Origin: Dehalococcoidia bacterium
GTDB lineage: Bacteria; Chloroflexota; Dehalococcoidia; DSTF01; JACRBR01
Assembly (NCBI GenBank): GCA_021731085.1
Contig: JAKFYB010000002.1
Location: 124,001-188,000 of the forward strand
Reading direction: 5' to 3'
DNA length: 64,000 nt
Position numbers and translations under genes: made by a program
Shown: positions 25,132 through 33,895 of the stretch, piece after piece
Layout of the letters: every line of letters begins with the position of its first letter
Numbering within the stretch: position 1 is the stretch's first letter
The notes under the pieces: model-generated
Databases searched by the model: none
What the model saw: only the letters and a program-made list of their open reading frames with translations
What the model was told of the DNA's origin: nothing

Positions 25132-27168
25132 CTACACCCTCACACTGCCAAGTTGCTCGACCAATTGTTGGGTACGCGCGACGACGTTCTCAACCGTGAT
25201 GCCGAGCAACTCGTAGACATCCTTCGCGGGCGCCGACGCGCCAAACCTTCCGTCGATGCCGATCTTCACACCATGCTCGCCCACCCAGCGCTCCCAGCCG
25301 AGCGTGACACCTGCCTCTATCGAAACGCGGCAGCGTACATCCGGAGGAAGAATTGAATCTCGGTAGCTCTGCTCCTGGTCTTCGAAGAGTTCCCAGCACG
25401 GCATGCTCACAACTCTGGCGTCTACACCGCGGGCCGCAAGCACAGTCTGCGCTTCGATAGCCAAGCCGACCTCGGAGCCCGTCCCGATGAGGATCGCGTC
25501 TGGTCGTCCGCCCTGGGCCTCACTGACGACGTACGCCCCGCGCAGCAAGCCGGCGGCGCCACCGTCGACAGTGCCCGGCAGATTCGGCACAGCTTGTCGC
25601 GAGAAAGCCAACACCGTAGGGCCGTGGCGGCGTTCGAGCGCGACCTTCCAGGCCATCGATGCCTCATTGGCATCTGCGGGGCGCACGACGTACACCTTGG
25701 GTATTGCACGGAGCGAGGCTAGGTGCTCGATCGGTTGGTGCGTCGGACCATCTTCGCCCAGGCCGATGCTGTCGTGGGTGTAGAGGAAGATCGAGCCGAA
25801 GTCGCTAAGAGCGGCGATGCGTATCGCGGGACGGTTGTAGTCCGAGAACACGAGGAAGGTGCCGCCGAACGGTATCACGCCACCGTGCGCGGACATGCCG
25901 TTCAGCGCGGCTCCCATTGCGTGCTCGCGGACGCCGTAAAAGACATTTCGACCACCGGGATTGCCGTTGCTCATCACGCCGGCGCCCTTGATCGCGGTAT
26001 TGTTCGACTCGCCTAAATCCGCGGACCCACCGATCAAGGTGGCCAGGCCCGCGCCCACGCGCTCAAGGAAGTTACCCGAGGCCACGCGCGTCGCGATCGC
26101 CTTGTCTTCGACGGCATACGCCGGCAAGACTGCTTCCCAGTTCGACGGCAGGCGCCCAGCGAGGCCGTCGGTGAACTGCTGCGCCTCTGCCGGGAATCTA
26201 GCGCGATATGCGTCGAATTTCTCGTTCCAGACGGCATGCGCGACCACACCACGCGCCGCTGTTTCCTTCGTGTGCGCGATGGCAGCGTCTGGGACGAGAA
26301 ACTGCGCATCCTCCGGCCATCCGTACGCCTTCTTCGTGAGGCGGACTTCATCCTCGCCGAGCGGAGTACCGTGCGACTTCGAGCTGTCCTGCTTGTTCGG
26401 GCTGCCGTAGCCAATGTGCGTACGCGCGATGATGATCGACGGACGTTCGTCGTTTTTGGCGGCGAGTAGTGCGGCCTCGACTGCTGCCGCGTCCATCCCG
26501 TCGATGCGCAGCACGTGCCATGCGTATGCCTCGAACCGCATCCCGACGTCTTCTGTGAACGCAAGGTCTGTCGGCCCGTCGAGCTGGACGAGGTTCGAGT
26601 CGTAGAGCACGACGAGCTTTCCAAGCCTCTGGTGGCCGGCGAACGACGCAGCCTCGTGACTGATGCCTTCCTGCAGGTCGCCATCGCTGGCAAGCACGTA
26701 CGTGTGGTGGTCGACGATTCCCGCGTCGGTGCGGTTGTACGTGGCGGCGAGAAAGCGTTCGGCCATCGCCATGCCCACCGCTGTCGCGAACCCCTGGCCG
26801 AGCGGCCCAGTCGTGGTCTCCGTGCCCGGCAGCAGGTCAGACTCCGGGTGACCCGCGAGCGGCGAGCCTAGCTGCCTGAAACGGTTGATATCGTCGAGCG
26901 TGATCCCCGGGTAGCCGTACAGGTATTGCAGGCTGTAGAGCAGCATCGACGCGTGGCCCGCCGACAGCACGAAGCGGTCGCGGTCGGGCCACGATGGGTC
27001 GGACGGATCGTGCTTCATGACGCGGTCCCAGAGGACGTACGTCATGAGTCCCGCGCCCATAGGCGCGCCTGGATGTCCGGAGTTGGCCTTCTGAACGGCG
27101 TCTATCGACAGCGTACGAATCGTGTTGACCGCGAGCTGATCCACCTCGTTCAGATTCACATCTGGCAT
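25132..27168 (-). CDS. tkt: Transketolase
   Basis: Thiamine-diphosphate enzyme that transfers two-carbon ketol units in the non-oxidative pentose phosphate branch. Full-length at 678 residues. Landmarks are the early [12 protein letters not shown] segment, the ThDP/Mg motif [17 protein letters not shown], the pyrimidine-domain glutamate region [10 protein letters not shown] and the phosphate-binding His in [21 protein letters not shown] ribosome-binding site precedes the ATG at 27168. First gene of the operon tkt-rpiB-tal-pgi-gnd-zwf-opcA. Confidence 0.97.
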   Translation of the reverse strand: MPDVNLNEVDQLAVNTIRTLSIDAVQKANSGHPGAPMGAGLMTYVLWDRVMKHDPSDPSWPDRDRFVLSAGHASMLLYSLQYLYGYPGITLDDINRFRQLGSPLAGHPESDLLPGTETTTGPLGQGFATAVGMAMAERFLAATYNRTDAGIVDHHTYVLASDGDLQEGISHEAASFAGHQRLGKLVVLYDSNLVQLDGPTDLAFTEDVGMRFEAYAWHVLRIDGMDAAAVEAALLAAKNDERPSIIIARTHIGYGSPNKQDSSKSHGTPLGEDEVRLTKKAYGWPEDAQFLVPDAAIAHTKETAARGVVAHAVWNEKFDAYRARFPAEAQQFTDGLAGRLPSNWEAVLPAYAVEDKAIATRVASGNFLERVGAGLATLIGGSADLGESNNTAIKGAGVMSNGNPGGRNVFYGVREHAMGAALNGMSAHGGVIPFGGTFLVFSDYNRPAIRIAALSDFGSIFLYTHDSIGLGEDGPTHQPIEHLASLRAIPKVYVVRPADANEASMAWKVALERRHGPTVLAFSRQAVPNLPGTVDGGAAGLLRGAYVVSEAQGGRPDAILIGTGSEVGLAIEAQTVLAARGVDARVVSMPCWELFEDQEQSYRDSILPPDVRCRVSIEAGVTLGWERWVGEHGVKIGIDGRFGASAPAKDVYELLGITVENVVARTQQLVEQLGSVRV

Positions 27169-27217
27169 GCCGGATCACTCCCCCGAGCTTCAGTCGTGCT
27201 TTCACGTTGTCGTTGGA

Positions 27218-27223
27218 AGTATA
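27218..27223 (-). promoter_or_regulatory. -10 box (TATACT) of the pentose phosphate operon
   Basis: On the minus strand TATACT lies about 50 bases before the tkt ATG, in an otherwise non-coding gap of 126 bases. The -35 position holds only weak matches (AGTTCT/TTCTGA). No operator repeat is obvious. Confidence 0.45.
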
Positions 27224-27294
27224 CCCGTGGCACCAGCTTCAGAACTGCACTTATGTCGGCTGAAGATGCTTCAAGTGTGTGTCGTGTGCAATCG

Positions 27295-28296
27295 TCAGGC
27301 GAAAAGCGCGGGGCTCCCGCCTGTATGGACGAAGACGACCGCATCGGTCGCCGCAAAGCGCTCTTCTGCGATCATCGAGAAGAGGCCGACGAGGCCCTTG
27401 CCGGTGTAGATCGGGTCAGCGAGCACGCCTTCTATCTGCGCGAGGCGCTCGATGGCTCGCTGGCCATCCGGCGTTGCGACGCCATAGCCCGCGCCGAGCG
27501 CCCGGCCATCCACAGTCACCAAATCGGCTTCTGTTTCCGGAATACCTAGCTCGACAGCCAGACTCGCGACTATCGACCGAACCTCCGTAGTGAGTTCAGC
27601 GACTGACTTCGCGACAGCAAGTCCAACAACGGGAGCGTCCACGCGGAGCCCGAGGAAACCCACGATCAACCCCGCCTGCGTGCCACCCGTTGCTGTCGCC
27701 AGCACGACAGTGAACTCGGTCTCGCCTGCAATCTGGCACTGGCGTAGGAGTTCGTCCGCGGCGAGGACATGGCCAACGGCGCCTCGCGCGTCGGAGCCGC
27801 CGACGGGGATCGTATATGGGATACGCCCTGCGCTTTCGATGGTGGTTTCTATTTCTCGCATGAGCGTGGCTCTGACGTTTCGATCGTCGCTGCCGGTGAA
27901 CCGGATCTCGGCGCCGAGCAGACGGTCAAGCAGGAGATTGCCTGCGTACCACTCGGGTTCCGTCCCGCTGACGACGAGGTGCGCGCGCAAACCCGCCTTC
28001 GCACAGGCGGCCGCCGTGAGCCGGCAATGGTTTGACTGCTGGCGACCGGCGGTGATGACGTCCGTAGCGCCGCGCTCGAGCGCAGCGCCGATAAGGAACT
28101 CGAGATTGCGCGTCTTGTTGCCCCCGAGGGCGAGCGACAGCAGATCATCGCGCTTGAGGTACAGGCGCGGCACCGATTTGCAGCCGTCTCGTCGCAGCGA
28201 AGTCTCGAGGCGCTCGGCTCGCTGGAGTGGTGTCGGGAACGTGGCGAGTGAAAAGCGCGGATAGCTGGCAACGAGGCTCTGGTACGATTGCGTCAC
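27295..28296 (-). CDS. D-cysteine desulfhydrase / ACC deaminase-family PLP enzyme
   Basis: Fold-type II pyridoxal-phosphate enzyme of 333 residues. Family members release ammonia from D-cysteine (with H2S and pyruvate) or from 1-aminocyclopropane-1-carboxylate. The PLP Lys lies in GGNKTRNLE, followed by the QQSNHCRLTAAA substrate loop and a Gly/Ser-rich phosphate cradle ATATGGTQAGL. The N-terminal FPTPLQRAERL is the family's usual opening. D-cysteine desulfhydrase is the more common identity, but the specificity residues cannot be settled by eye. Divergent from the cupin gene with 34 bases between. Confidence 0.85.
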   Translation of the reverse strand: MTQSYQSLVASYPRFSLATFPTPLQRAERLETSLRRDGCKSVPRLYLKRDDLLSLALGGNKTRNLEFLIGAALERGATDVITAGRQQSNHCRLTAAACAKAGLRAHLVVSGTEPEWYAGNLLLDRLLGAEIRFTGSDDRNVRATLMREIETTIESAGRIPYTIPVGGSDARGAVGHVLAADELLRQCQIAGETEFTVVLATATGGTQAGLIVGFLGLRVDAPVVGLAVAKSVAELTTEVRSIVASLAVELGIPETEADLVTVDGRALGAGYGVATPDGQRAIERLAQIEGVLADPIYTGKGLVGLFSMIAEERFAATDAVVFVHTGGSPALFA

Positions 28297-28330
28297 CGGG
28301 CGATTCTACGCGATCTGGAGCTTCGAAACG

Positions 28331-28720
28331 ATGGTCACGAGAGTCTCGAAAGAGAGCCTGACCGGCAACCCCGGCCAGAACAATGCAATGGAGCGCGTCA
28401 TAGCGATCTCGCGCGACACTGTCGGCAGCGAGAACCTGTACTCGAGCATCGTGCACACTAAACCCGGCGGGCGCACCGAGATCCACCATCACGGCGCGTG
28501 TGAGACGAGCATCTACATTCTTGCGGGGCGAGCGCGCTTCTATTCCGGCGAGGGCCTGCGGGACATCATCGACGCGAACGAGGGCGACTTCGTGTTCGTG
28601 CCCGCGTTTGAAGTCCACGTCGAAGAGAATGCATCGGGTTCCGAGGACCTCGTCGTGCTGCTCTCGCGAAACTGTCCCGGGTCGGTGGTACATATCGTCG
28701 ACGGGACGATGCCCGAGTAG
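28331..28720 (+). CDS. Single-domain cupin protein
   Basis: Protein of 129 residues with one RmlC-like beta barrel. The first cupin motif is visible as GGRTEIHHHGACETSIYILAG, with His-x-His and Glu metal ligands, and the second as GDFVFVPAFEVHVEEN with a His. A transition metal and a small-molecule or sensing role are likely, but no reaction can be assigned. GGAG lies about 13 bases before the ATG. The stop overlaps the next gene's GTG by one base (TAGTG), coupling it to the kinase-like gene. Confidence 0.8.
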   Translation: MVTRVSKESLTGNPGQNNAMERVIAISRDTVGSENLYSSIVHTKPGGRTEIHHHGACETSIYILAGRARFYSGEGLRDIIDANEGDFVFVPAFEVHVEENASGSEDLVVLLSRNCPGSVVHIVDGTMPE

Positions 28721-29685
28721 TGATTGTCCACTCCGACGTCGATTCGCTGTTACGCGCACACCGTCTGGAGGCTGTCGCCGAGGTTCCGTTCACGCACACC
28801 GGCTTCTCCGGTGCGACGTTGACGCGCCTCACCCGCGCCGACACAACATTCGTGCTCAAACGAATGGCCATCACCCGCGACTGGATCATGCGTGCGACGA
28901 ACGACGAGTCGTGCCGCGAGGTCGAGCTTGCGGCGGCAGCGCCCGAGCTCGGACCACAGATCCGCACGCCGGCGGTCGGAGTTGCTCGCGACCGCGACGG
29001 ATTCGCGCTGCTCATGCACGACGTCACGCCAGATCTGATCGCTCCTAGCGCAATCTCTCGAAGCCAACTCGAGACGATCATCGAGCACATGGCAGAGCTG
29101 CACCGGATCACACCACCCAACGGAATAGTGGGATGGTGCGATGTCAATCGACGGCTCACGCTGCTGACTCCACAGACGGCCTCGATCGCCGCCGCGTATG
29201 GCGCGCCTGTTGCCGATGACATTGTTGGCGGTTGGAAGCTTTTCGCGACGCTTGCGCCCACAGAAGTAGCGCGCCTGATCGACCGGCTGCAGAAGGATGC
29301 CTCCGTGCTTCTTCGAGCGCTGGAGTACCTGCCGGCGGCCTTCCTTCACGGTGATCTAAAACTCGACAACATAGGCCTCGCGCCGGATGGACGCATGTGG
29401 CTGATCGATTGGGCGCTGACCGTGGTCGCGCCGCCCGCCGTCGAACTGGGTTGGTTTCTCGCGATCAACTCGCGGCGTCTGCCTGTTTCGCTCGGTGAGA
29501 CGATGTCGATGTATGCGGACGCAGCGCGAATCCCGCCAGCGAGTCGAGAGGGCCACGATCGGCTCACGATTCTTTGCGGGTTGCTGCTGCGAGGATGGCG
29601 GAAGGCGCTCGATGCGCATGAGGGCGAGCCCGAAGAGTTGCGGTGGTGGTGCGCGAAGGCAGAGGAAGCCGCTGTGATCCTCTAG
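28720..29685 (+). CDS. Aminoglycoside phosphotransferase (APH)-fold kinase
   Basis: Protein-kinase-like small-molecule kinase of 321 residues. The catalytic loop HGDLKLDN (210-217, with Asp212 and Asn217) and the metal-binding Asp in LIDWAL (Asp230) are intact. An N-lobe Lys is present in FVLKRMA. The family includes antibiotic kinases, but also choline, homoserine and other metabolite kinases, so a resistance role should not be assumed. The GTG start overlaps the cupin stop, suggesting a shared task. It ends in a 4-bp CTAG overlap with the sulfotransferase gene. Confidence 0.82.
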   Translation: MIVHSDVDSLLRAHRLEAVAEVPFTHTGFSGATLTRLTRADTTFVLKRMAITRDWIMRATNDESCREVELAAAAPELGPQIRTPAVGVARDRDGFALLMHDVTPDLIAPSAISRSQLETIIEHMAELHRITPPNGIVGWCDVNRRLTLLTPQTASIAAAYGAPVADDIVGGWKLFATLAPTEVARLIDRLQKDASVLLRALEYLPAAFLHGDLKLDNIGLAPDGRMWLIDWALTVVAPPAVELGWFLAINSRRLPVSLGETMSMYADAARIPPASREGHDRLTILCGLLLRGWRKALDAHEGEPEELRWWCAKAEEAAVIL

Positions 29686-30383
29686 TGAGTGGAGAGCGCC
29701 CGCACTTGCGCATAGAGTCCGCGCAGCTCCTCCGGCGGTTCGACGACGTGGTGCCGCAGGTCGGCACGAACGCTCGACGGATCAAGCTTCTTCCCGACGA
29801 AGGCCGACAACGCCGTTGTAGCGGTCGAAGGGTCGCTCTGCAGTTGTGAGAACTCGACTGTGAACGCGTCGAGCGCGTAGTCGTTGAGGACTTCCAGAAG
29901 CCGTTCGTACTGGCTCTTCCAGACGTGATACGCGGCGAGCTTTGGGTCGTCGCCAACCTGTCCGAAGTACGCCATCGTCGAGGCGGCGACTTCTGCTGGA
30001 CTGCGTAGGCAGACAATGATCTTGGGACGACCTTCGAGAAAACCGAGCCAAGACTCCAGCGTCCAGCAGAACCGTGGATCCTTCCACGCCGGTGTTGCGC
30101 GCGCCGCGGCATCCAGCATGTAGTCGGCATATTGCTGCGCTGCATCGAGCAGTTGGGCGCGGCTTGCCCCGGTGAACGGAGGTCCGATTCCAGCCGCGTG
30201 CAAGATCGCCTGGTTCACTTCGATGATGTTGCGTTCTTCGAAGTACCCTTCGGCGTTGTGTTCGTCGCCCTCCACGAGATTGTGGCCCACCGCGATGCCT
30301 GCGTTGTGTAGCAGTTGTGCCACAGCGCTGGTGCCGGAGCGCCCGCTGCCGCAGATGAGGAATTGTGGATTCGCGGACGTCAC
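29682..30383 (-). CDS. Sulfotransferase-family protein
   Basis: Protein of 233 residues with the PAPS-binding P-loop-like motif CGSGRSGTSAVAQLL (about 11-25). The 3'-phosphate motif region KIIVCLRSPAEVAAS (about 114-128) follows, with the conserved Arg and Ser. These are the two hallmarks of PAPS-dependent sulfotransferases. The acceptor (glycan, lipid or small molecule) is unknown. Its start overlaps the stop of the nitroreductase gene (ATGA), so the two form an operon, although no functional link is obvious. Confidence 0.8.
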   Translation of the reverse strand: MTSANPQFLICGSGRSGTSAVAQLLHNAGIAVGHNLVEGDEHNAEGYFEERNIIEVNQAILHAAGIGPPFTGASRAQLLDAAQQYADYMLDAAARATPAWKDPRFCWTLESWLGFLEGRPKIIVCLRSPAEVAASTMAYFGQVGDDPKLAAYHVWKSQYERLLEVLNDYALDAFTVEFSQLQSDPSTATTALSAFVGKKLDPSSVRADLRHHVVEPPEELRGLYAQVRALSTH

Positions 30384-30889
30384 GACCAGCGGTTGCGTTT
30401 CACGTAGTCATCCCAGGGAAGTCGCGCCGCCTCGGGCACGGACTTTGGCGGCTTGGAACGATAGCCAAACCCAACAACGATGCACACGCGCCAGTCCTCG
30501 GGGAGGCCCAGCTTCTCGCGTCCACACTCGACGTGATGGATGCTGACCGGACACGACCCGACACCTTCGCCCCAGGCAGCCACCATCATGTTCTGTGCGG
30601 CGCGCCCTGCATCGAACTCCTGCCGCGTGCCAACGTCTGTGAGCGCCACGGCAATCGCCAGCTTTGCCGTCGGAAGCCAGCCGGCGAAGTCGCCGCAAGT
30701 CGCGATGACAGCGATTTGCTCCGGATCATCGATGACGATGAATCTGCATGGCTGCGTGTTCTTGGAACTGCCCGCCATCCGCCCGGCCTGCACGATGCGA
30801 CGCGCCGTCTCTTCCGAAATGGGCTGGTCAGTAAACGACCGCGTGTCCCGCTTCGAGACGATCGTCTTGAAGGCACTGTTTTCTGGCAT
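30380..30889 (-). CDS. Nitroreductase-family flavoprotein
   Basis: FMN-dependent NAD(P)H oxidoreductase of 169 residues, of the small nitroreductase class. The N-terminal RDTRSFTDQPISEETARRIV with the FMN-binding RxxR region, the SSKNTQPCRFIVI segment and the C-terminal VGFGYRSKPPKS are typical. The substrate is unknown; flavin, nitroaromatics and quinones are all possible. First gene of a pair with the sulfotransferase. Divergent from the LLM oxidoreductase at 30965. Confidence 0.85.
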   Translation of the reverse strand: MPENSAFKTIVSKRDTRSFTDQPISEETARRIVQAGRMAGSSKNTQPCRFIVIDDPEQIAVIATCGDFAGWLPTAKLAIAVALTDVGTRQEFDAGRAAQNMMVAAWGEGVGSCPVSIHHVECGREKLGLPEDWRVCIVVGFGYRSKPPKSVPEAARLPWDDYVKRNRWS

Positions 30890-30952
30890 GCATGATTATC
30901 CCGCCATCCGCGGCCTGTCACCAGTGCCCTCACGCATACCGGCGGGGAGCGG

Positions 30953-30958
30953 TAACCT
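30953..30958 (+). promoter_or_regulatory. Possible -10 box, leaderless start of the LLM gene
   Basis: TAACCT is followed by 6 bases and then the ATG at 30965. There is no Shine-Dalgarno sequence, and the -35 is weak. Same geometry as before rmlD and the histidine phosphatase gene. Confidence 0.3.
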
Positions 30959-30964
30959 AACCGC

Positions 30965-31969
30965 ATGCGATATGGATTCACCTTCCCCTTCGACGGTCTT
31001 CCCCTCCACGCCCACAAGGACGCCCTACAGGAGGCGGAGCGGCTCGGCTACACCGACGCCTGGTCGTATGAGATCGACGGCGTCGACTGCTTCACACCAC
31101 TAGCGCTGGCCGCCGCGTGGACGGACAAACTGCTTCTTGGCACGGCGATCGCGAACACCTACACACGCGCCCCGCTCGCGCTGGCGATCTCCGCCAACGG
31201 CATGGCTGAAGCGGCGCCAGATCGCTTCGCGCTTGGCATCGGCGCTGGCTCATCGGTCATTGTCGGCCAATGGGGCGGCGTACCCTTCGACATGCCGTAT
31301 CGCAAGGTGCGCGACGTTAACCGGATGGTGCAGGCGATGCTCACCGGCGAGAAAGTCGTCAAGGAACTCGAGACGACGCAATCGAACGGCTTCAGGCTGT
31401 CTCGCAAGATGGCGCCAACGCCGAAGATCTACATCGCCGCGCTGCGCGAGAGGATGCTGCGGCTTGCAGGGGCCGAATCTGATGGAGTGATCATCAACTG
31501 GCTGAGTGCCGGAGATGTACCGAAATGCGTCGCCGCCGCGCGCAAGGGCGCGGAGAAGGCCGGGAAGGATCCGGCAACACTCGAAGTCGTATGCAGGATC
31601 TTCGTCTGCATGACAGAAGACAAGAATCTCATCGACATGCTCGGCCGCCGCATGATCGCCGCTTACCTCAATGTCCCGGTGTATGCCGCGTTTCACGAGT
31701 GGCTCGGCCGCGGGCCAGCGTTACAGGGCATGTGGGATAACTGGCAGGCCGGCGACCGAAAGGCCGCGACGGCGGCGATCGCGCCACAAACGATCGAGGA
31801 TCTGCTGGTGTACGGCGACGCGGAGACGTGCCGACGAAAGATCCAGGCCTACGTCGACAATGGCGTGACGGTGCCAGTCATAAACTTCATCCCGCTGGCT
31901 GGAGATGCGGCTGGCAGGGCCAACCACTCGCTCGAGATGCTGCGGGCACTCGCGCCTACGCGGGCGTGA
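30965..31969 (+). CDS. LLM-class (luciferase-like) flavin-dependent oxidoreductase
   Basis: TIM-barrel oxidoreductase of 334 residues in the bacterial luciferase / F420-dependent family. The N-terminal MRYGFTFPFDGLPLHAHKDA barrel strand, GTAIANTYTRAPLALAI and ALGIGAGSS are typical of F420-using LLM enzymes of Actinobacteria and Chloroflexota. Whether F420 or FMN is used cannot be decided here, and no F420 biosynthesis gene is in the window. It converges on the P450 gene with a 14-base overlap. Confidence 0.87.
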   Translation: MRYGFTFPFDGLPLHAHKDALQEAERLGYTDAWSYEIDGVDCFTPLALAAAWTDKLLLGTAIANTYTRAPLALAISANGMAEAAPDRFALGIGAGSSVIVGQWGGVPFDMPYRKVRDVNRMVQAMLTGEKVVKELETTQSNGFRLSRKMAPTPKIYIAALRERMLRLAGAESDGVIINWLSAGDVPKCVAAARKGAEKAGKDPATLEVVCRIFVCMTEDKNLIDMLGRRMIAAYLNVPVYAAFHEWLGRGPALQGMWDNWQAGDRKAATAAIAPQTIEDLLVYGDAETCRRKIQAYVDNGVTVPVINFIPLAGDAAGRANHSLEMLRALAPTRA

Positions 31970-33173
31970 ACTTCACCGTCATTGAGGACGGGCCACCAGG
32001 GCGCAACGCACCACCCTCGCCCGCATCGAGCACTTCGAGGCGCGTGATGCGCTCGGCCATCTTGGCGAATGCGATCTGTCCCTCGAGGCGGGCAAGCGGC
32101 GCACCTAGGCAGTAGTGAATCCCCATCCCAAAGCCTAAGTGGCGGTTCGGGTCGCGGTCGATGATGAATTCGTCGGCCCGGTCGAACGCCTCTTCATCGC
32201 GATTCGCTGATCCAAGCAGCGCCAACAGGCGATCACCGGCCGGGATCGTCGTGCCGCGCACCTCGACATCGCGAGTCGTGCGACGAATGGTCGCCGGGAA
32301 CGGCGGGTAGTAGCGCAAGCACTCTTCAACGAAGCTGTTCACGAGTTCCGGCCGAGCGCGCAATTGGTCGAGCACCTCCGGATGCTTTGAGAGCACGCGT
32401 GCGGCGTTCACGAGCAGTCCCGTCGTCGTCTCGTTGCCAGCGACGAGGAGCACGCGAGAAACGACCAGCAGATCCTCGACTGACAGGCGCTCGCCATCTT
32501 CACCCACGGCATGTACGAGCGCGCTGAGTAGCGTATCTTCGGGCTGCTGGCGAATCTTCTCGATGTGCTTGGCGAAGTAGGCATCAAACTCGCGGTTGAT
32601 GTCATCGATGTTATTAGAGTCCGGATCGAAGAGAGCTGTGCCGACGTTTTCGATGATAGCGTCGGACCAGCGCTTGAACGTCGCCAGATCACCATCCTGC
32701 ACGCCGAGCATGCTGGCAATCACGCCGACGGGCAGCGGATACGACATCCCCTCAACGTAGTCGCAGGTCCCCTTCTCCAGCATCGCGTCAATCAAGCGGT
32801 CGCAGTTCTCTTCGATGAAGCCGCGCTGCAGCTCGACCATCCGCGGCGTAAAGGCCTTCGTCAGAAGTCCGCGCATACGGGTGTGGATCGGAGGGTCGTC
32901 GAAGAGGATCGTCGGCGGACGCTTCTCTCCCCGCTCGTCGGCGACTGACACGCGTGAGGAAAACGTCTCGGGATCACGAAGAATGCGCAACACGTCCTCG
33001 TACTTGGCGATGCCCCAGAATCGCTCACCCATTTGCACCACTGGGTTGTTCGCGCGGAGCATCTTGAACAGCGGAAACGGATCGCCTTCAAAGACGGGGA
33101 CGTTGAAGAGGCTTCCGGATCCGAGCGTCGCTTCGGCGGCATCCGGCGCTTCGGACGTGACGGTGTCGGCCAT
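31956..33173 (-). CDS. Cytochrome P450
   Basis: Soluble bacterial P450 of 405 residues. It has the oxygen-activation helix AGNETT (245-250), the ExxR pair (Glu284, Arg287 in ECLRYYPP), and the heme loop FGMGIHYCLGAPLARLE with the thiolate Cys355. All catalytic elements are intact. The substrate is unknown. No ferredoxin or ferredoxin reductase is adjacent. The divergent flavin reductase at 33351 and the ferredoxin at 40359 are possible but unproven electron partners. AAAGGGA lies 8 bases before the ATG, and a strong promoter is present at 33225-33254. Confidence 0.95.
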   Translation of the reverse strand: MADTVTSEAPDAAEATLGSGSLFNVPVFEGDPFPLFKMLRANNPVVQMGERFWGIAKYEDVLRILRDPETFSSRVSVADERGEKRPPTILFDDPPIHTRMRGLLTKAFTPRMVELQRGFIEENCDRLIDAMLEKGTCDYVEGMSYPLPVGVIASMLGVQDGDLATFKRWSDAIIENVGTALFDPDSNNIDDINREFDAYFAKHIEKIRQQPEDTLLSALVHAVGEDGERLSVEDLLVVSRVLLVAGNETTTGLLVNAARVLSKHPEVLDQLRARPELVNSFVEECLRYYPPFPATIRRTTRDVEVRGTTIPAGDRLLALLGSANRDEEAFDRADEFIIDRDPNRHLGFGMGIHYCLGAPLARLEGQIAFAKMAERITRLEVLDAGEGGALRPGGPSSMTVKFTPA

Positions 33174-33224
33174 GGCGGCATCCCTTTCCTGCGGTTCGCC
33201 AACAGCGAATATTTAGGTGAAGAC

Positions 33225-33254
33225 AAAATAAACCTGCTTGAGGCACCCTGTCAA
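33225..33254 (-). promoter_or_regulatory. Sigma-70-type promoter of the P450 gene
   Basis: On the minus strand a perfect TTGACA (33254-33249) is followed after 17-18 bp by TTATTT/TATTTT (around 33231-33225). This lies about 52 bases before the P450 ATG. It is one of the better promoters in the window and sits in an AT-richer gap. Confidence 0.7.
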
Positions 33255-33317
33255 GCCCTACGGAAGGTTCAAAGCGAAGCTAACCTCAGCGTTAGTAGCC
33301 ACCTGAATGGCCTCGGC

Positions 33318-33323
33318 TACAAT
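33318..33323 (+). promoter_or_regulatory. -10 box (TACAAT) before the flavin reductase gene
   Basis: TACAAT lies 28 bases before the proposed GTG start at 33351. No clear -35 at the right distance. Confidence 0.35.
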
Positions 33324-33350
33324 CGAGGGCGGAGTCGAAAGGACTTGTAC

Positions 33351-33863
33351 GTGCCAGAAGAGAATGCACGACCAGCGCTCGACATGATGAACTACGGCAT
33401 GTACGTCGTCGGTTCACGCGGCGCCGCGGGCCTCAACGTCATGGCGGCGCACTGGCTGATGCAGATCAGCTTCAAACCTCGCATGGTCGCCCTTTCCGTC
33501 GAAAATGATGCCCGCACGCTGGCCAACATCCGGGAGACGCGCGTCTTCACCATCAACGTCATGGGCGAGGACTCGCGCGAGCTCGTAGCAGGCTTTCTGC
33601 AGCCCGCGAATCCGAGCAAGGTTCAGGGCCGCAACCCGGCTGGGCAGCTCGTCGTCGACAAGCTGGCTGGCGTCGAGTACAAGCTGATGGCAACCGAATG
33701 CCCCGTGCTCCGTGATGCCTTGGCGTGGTTTGAGTGCGAAGTGGATGGCGGGTTACCCGCTGGCGACCACACGCTAATCGTCGCGCGCATCACGGACGGT
33801 GGGCAGATCAACGTCGGGAAGCCGCTCCGCGACGATGATCTCGGATGGACATACTCGGGCTAG
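33351..33863 (+). CDS. Flavin reductase-like (FMN-binding split-barrel) protein
   Basis: Protein of 170 residues with the flavin reductase / HpaC-like fold. MNYGMYVVGSR is followed by MAAHWLMQISFKPRMVALSVEN, where flavin and NAD(P)H would bind, then the family's FTINVMGED strand. I chose GTG 33351, which has GAAAGGA 7 bases upstream. The frame continues upstream through the P450 start region, but that part has no protein-like character. It may supply reduced flavin to a partner monooxygenase. It is divergent from a P450, which would not normally use free flavin. Confidence 0.8.
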   Translation: MPEENARPALDMMNYGMYVVGSRGAAGLNVMAAHWLMQISFKPRMVALSVENDARTLANIRETRVFTINVMGEDSRELVAGFLQPANPSKVQGRNPAGQLVVDKLAGVEYKLMATECPVLRDALAWFECEVDGGLPAGDHTLIVARITDGGQINVGKPLRDDDLGWTYSG

Positions 33864-33895
33864 GTCAGTGGTCTCCGCCAGGCCGAGGCCGGCGG

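Noticed and set aside
28331-28720. Cupin protein as the missing RmlC
   Set aside because: RmlC is about 180 residues with its own catalytic His-Asp pattern. This protein is 129 residues with HxHH metal-ligand motifs and lies 24 kb from the rml operon.
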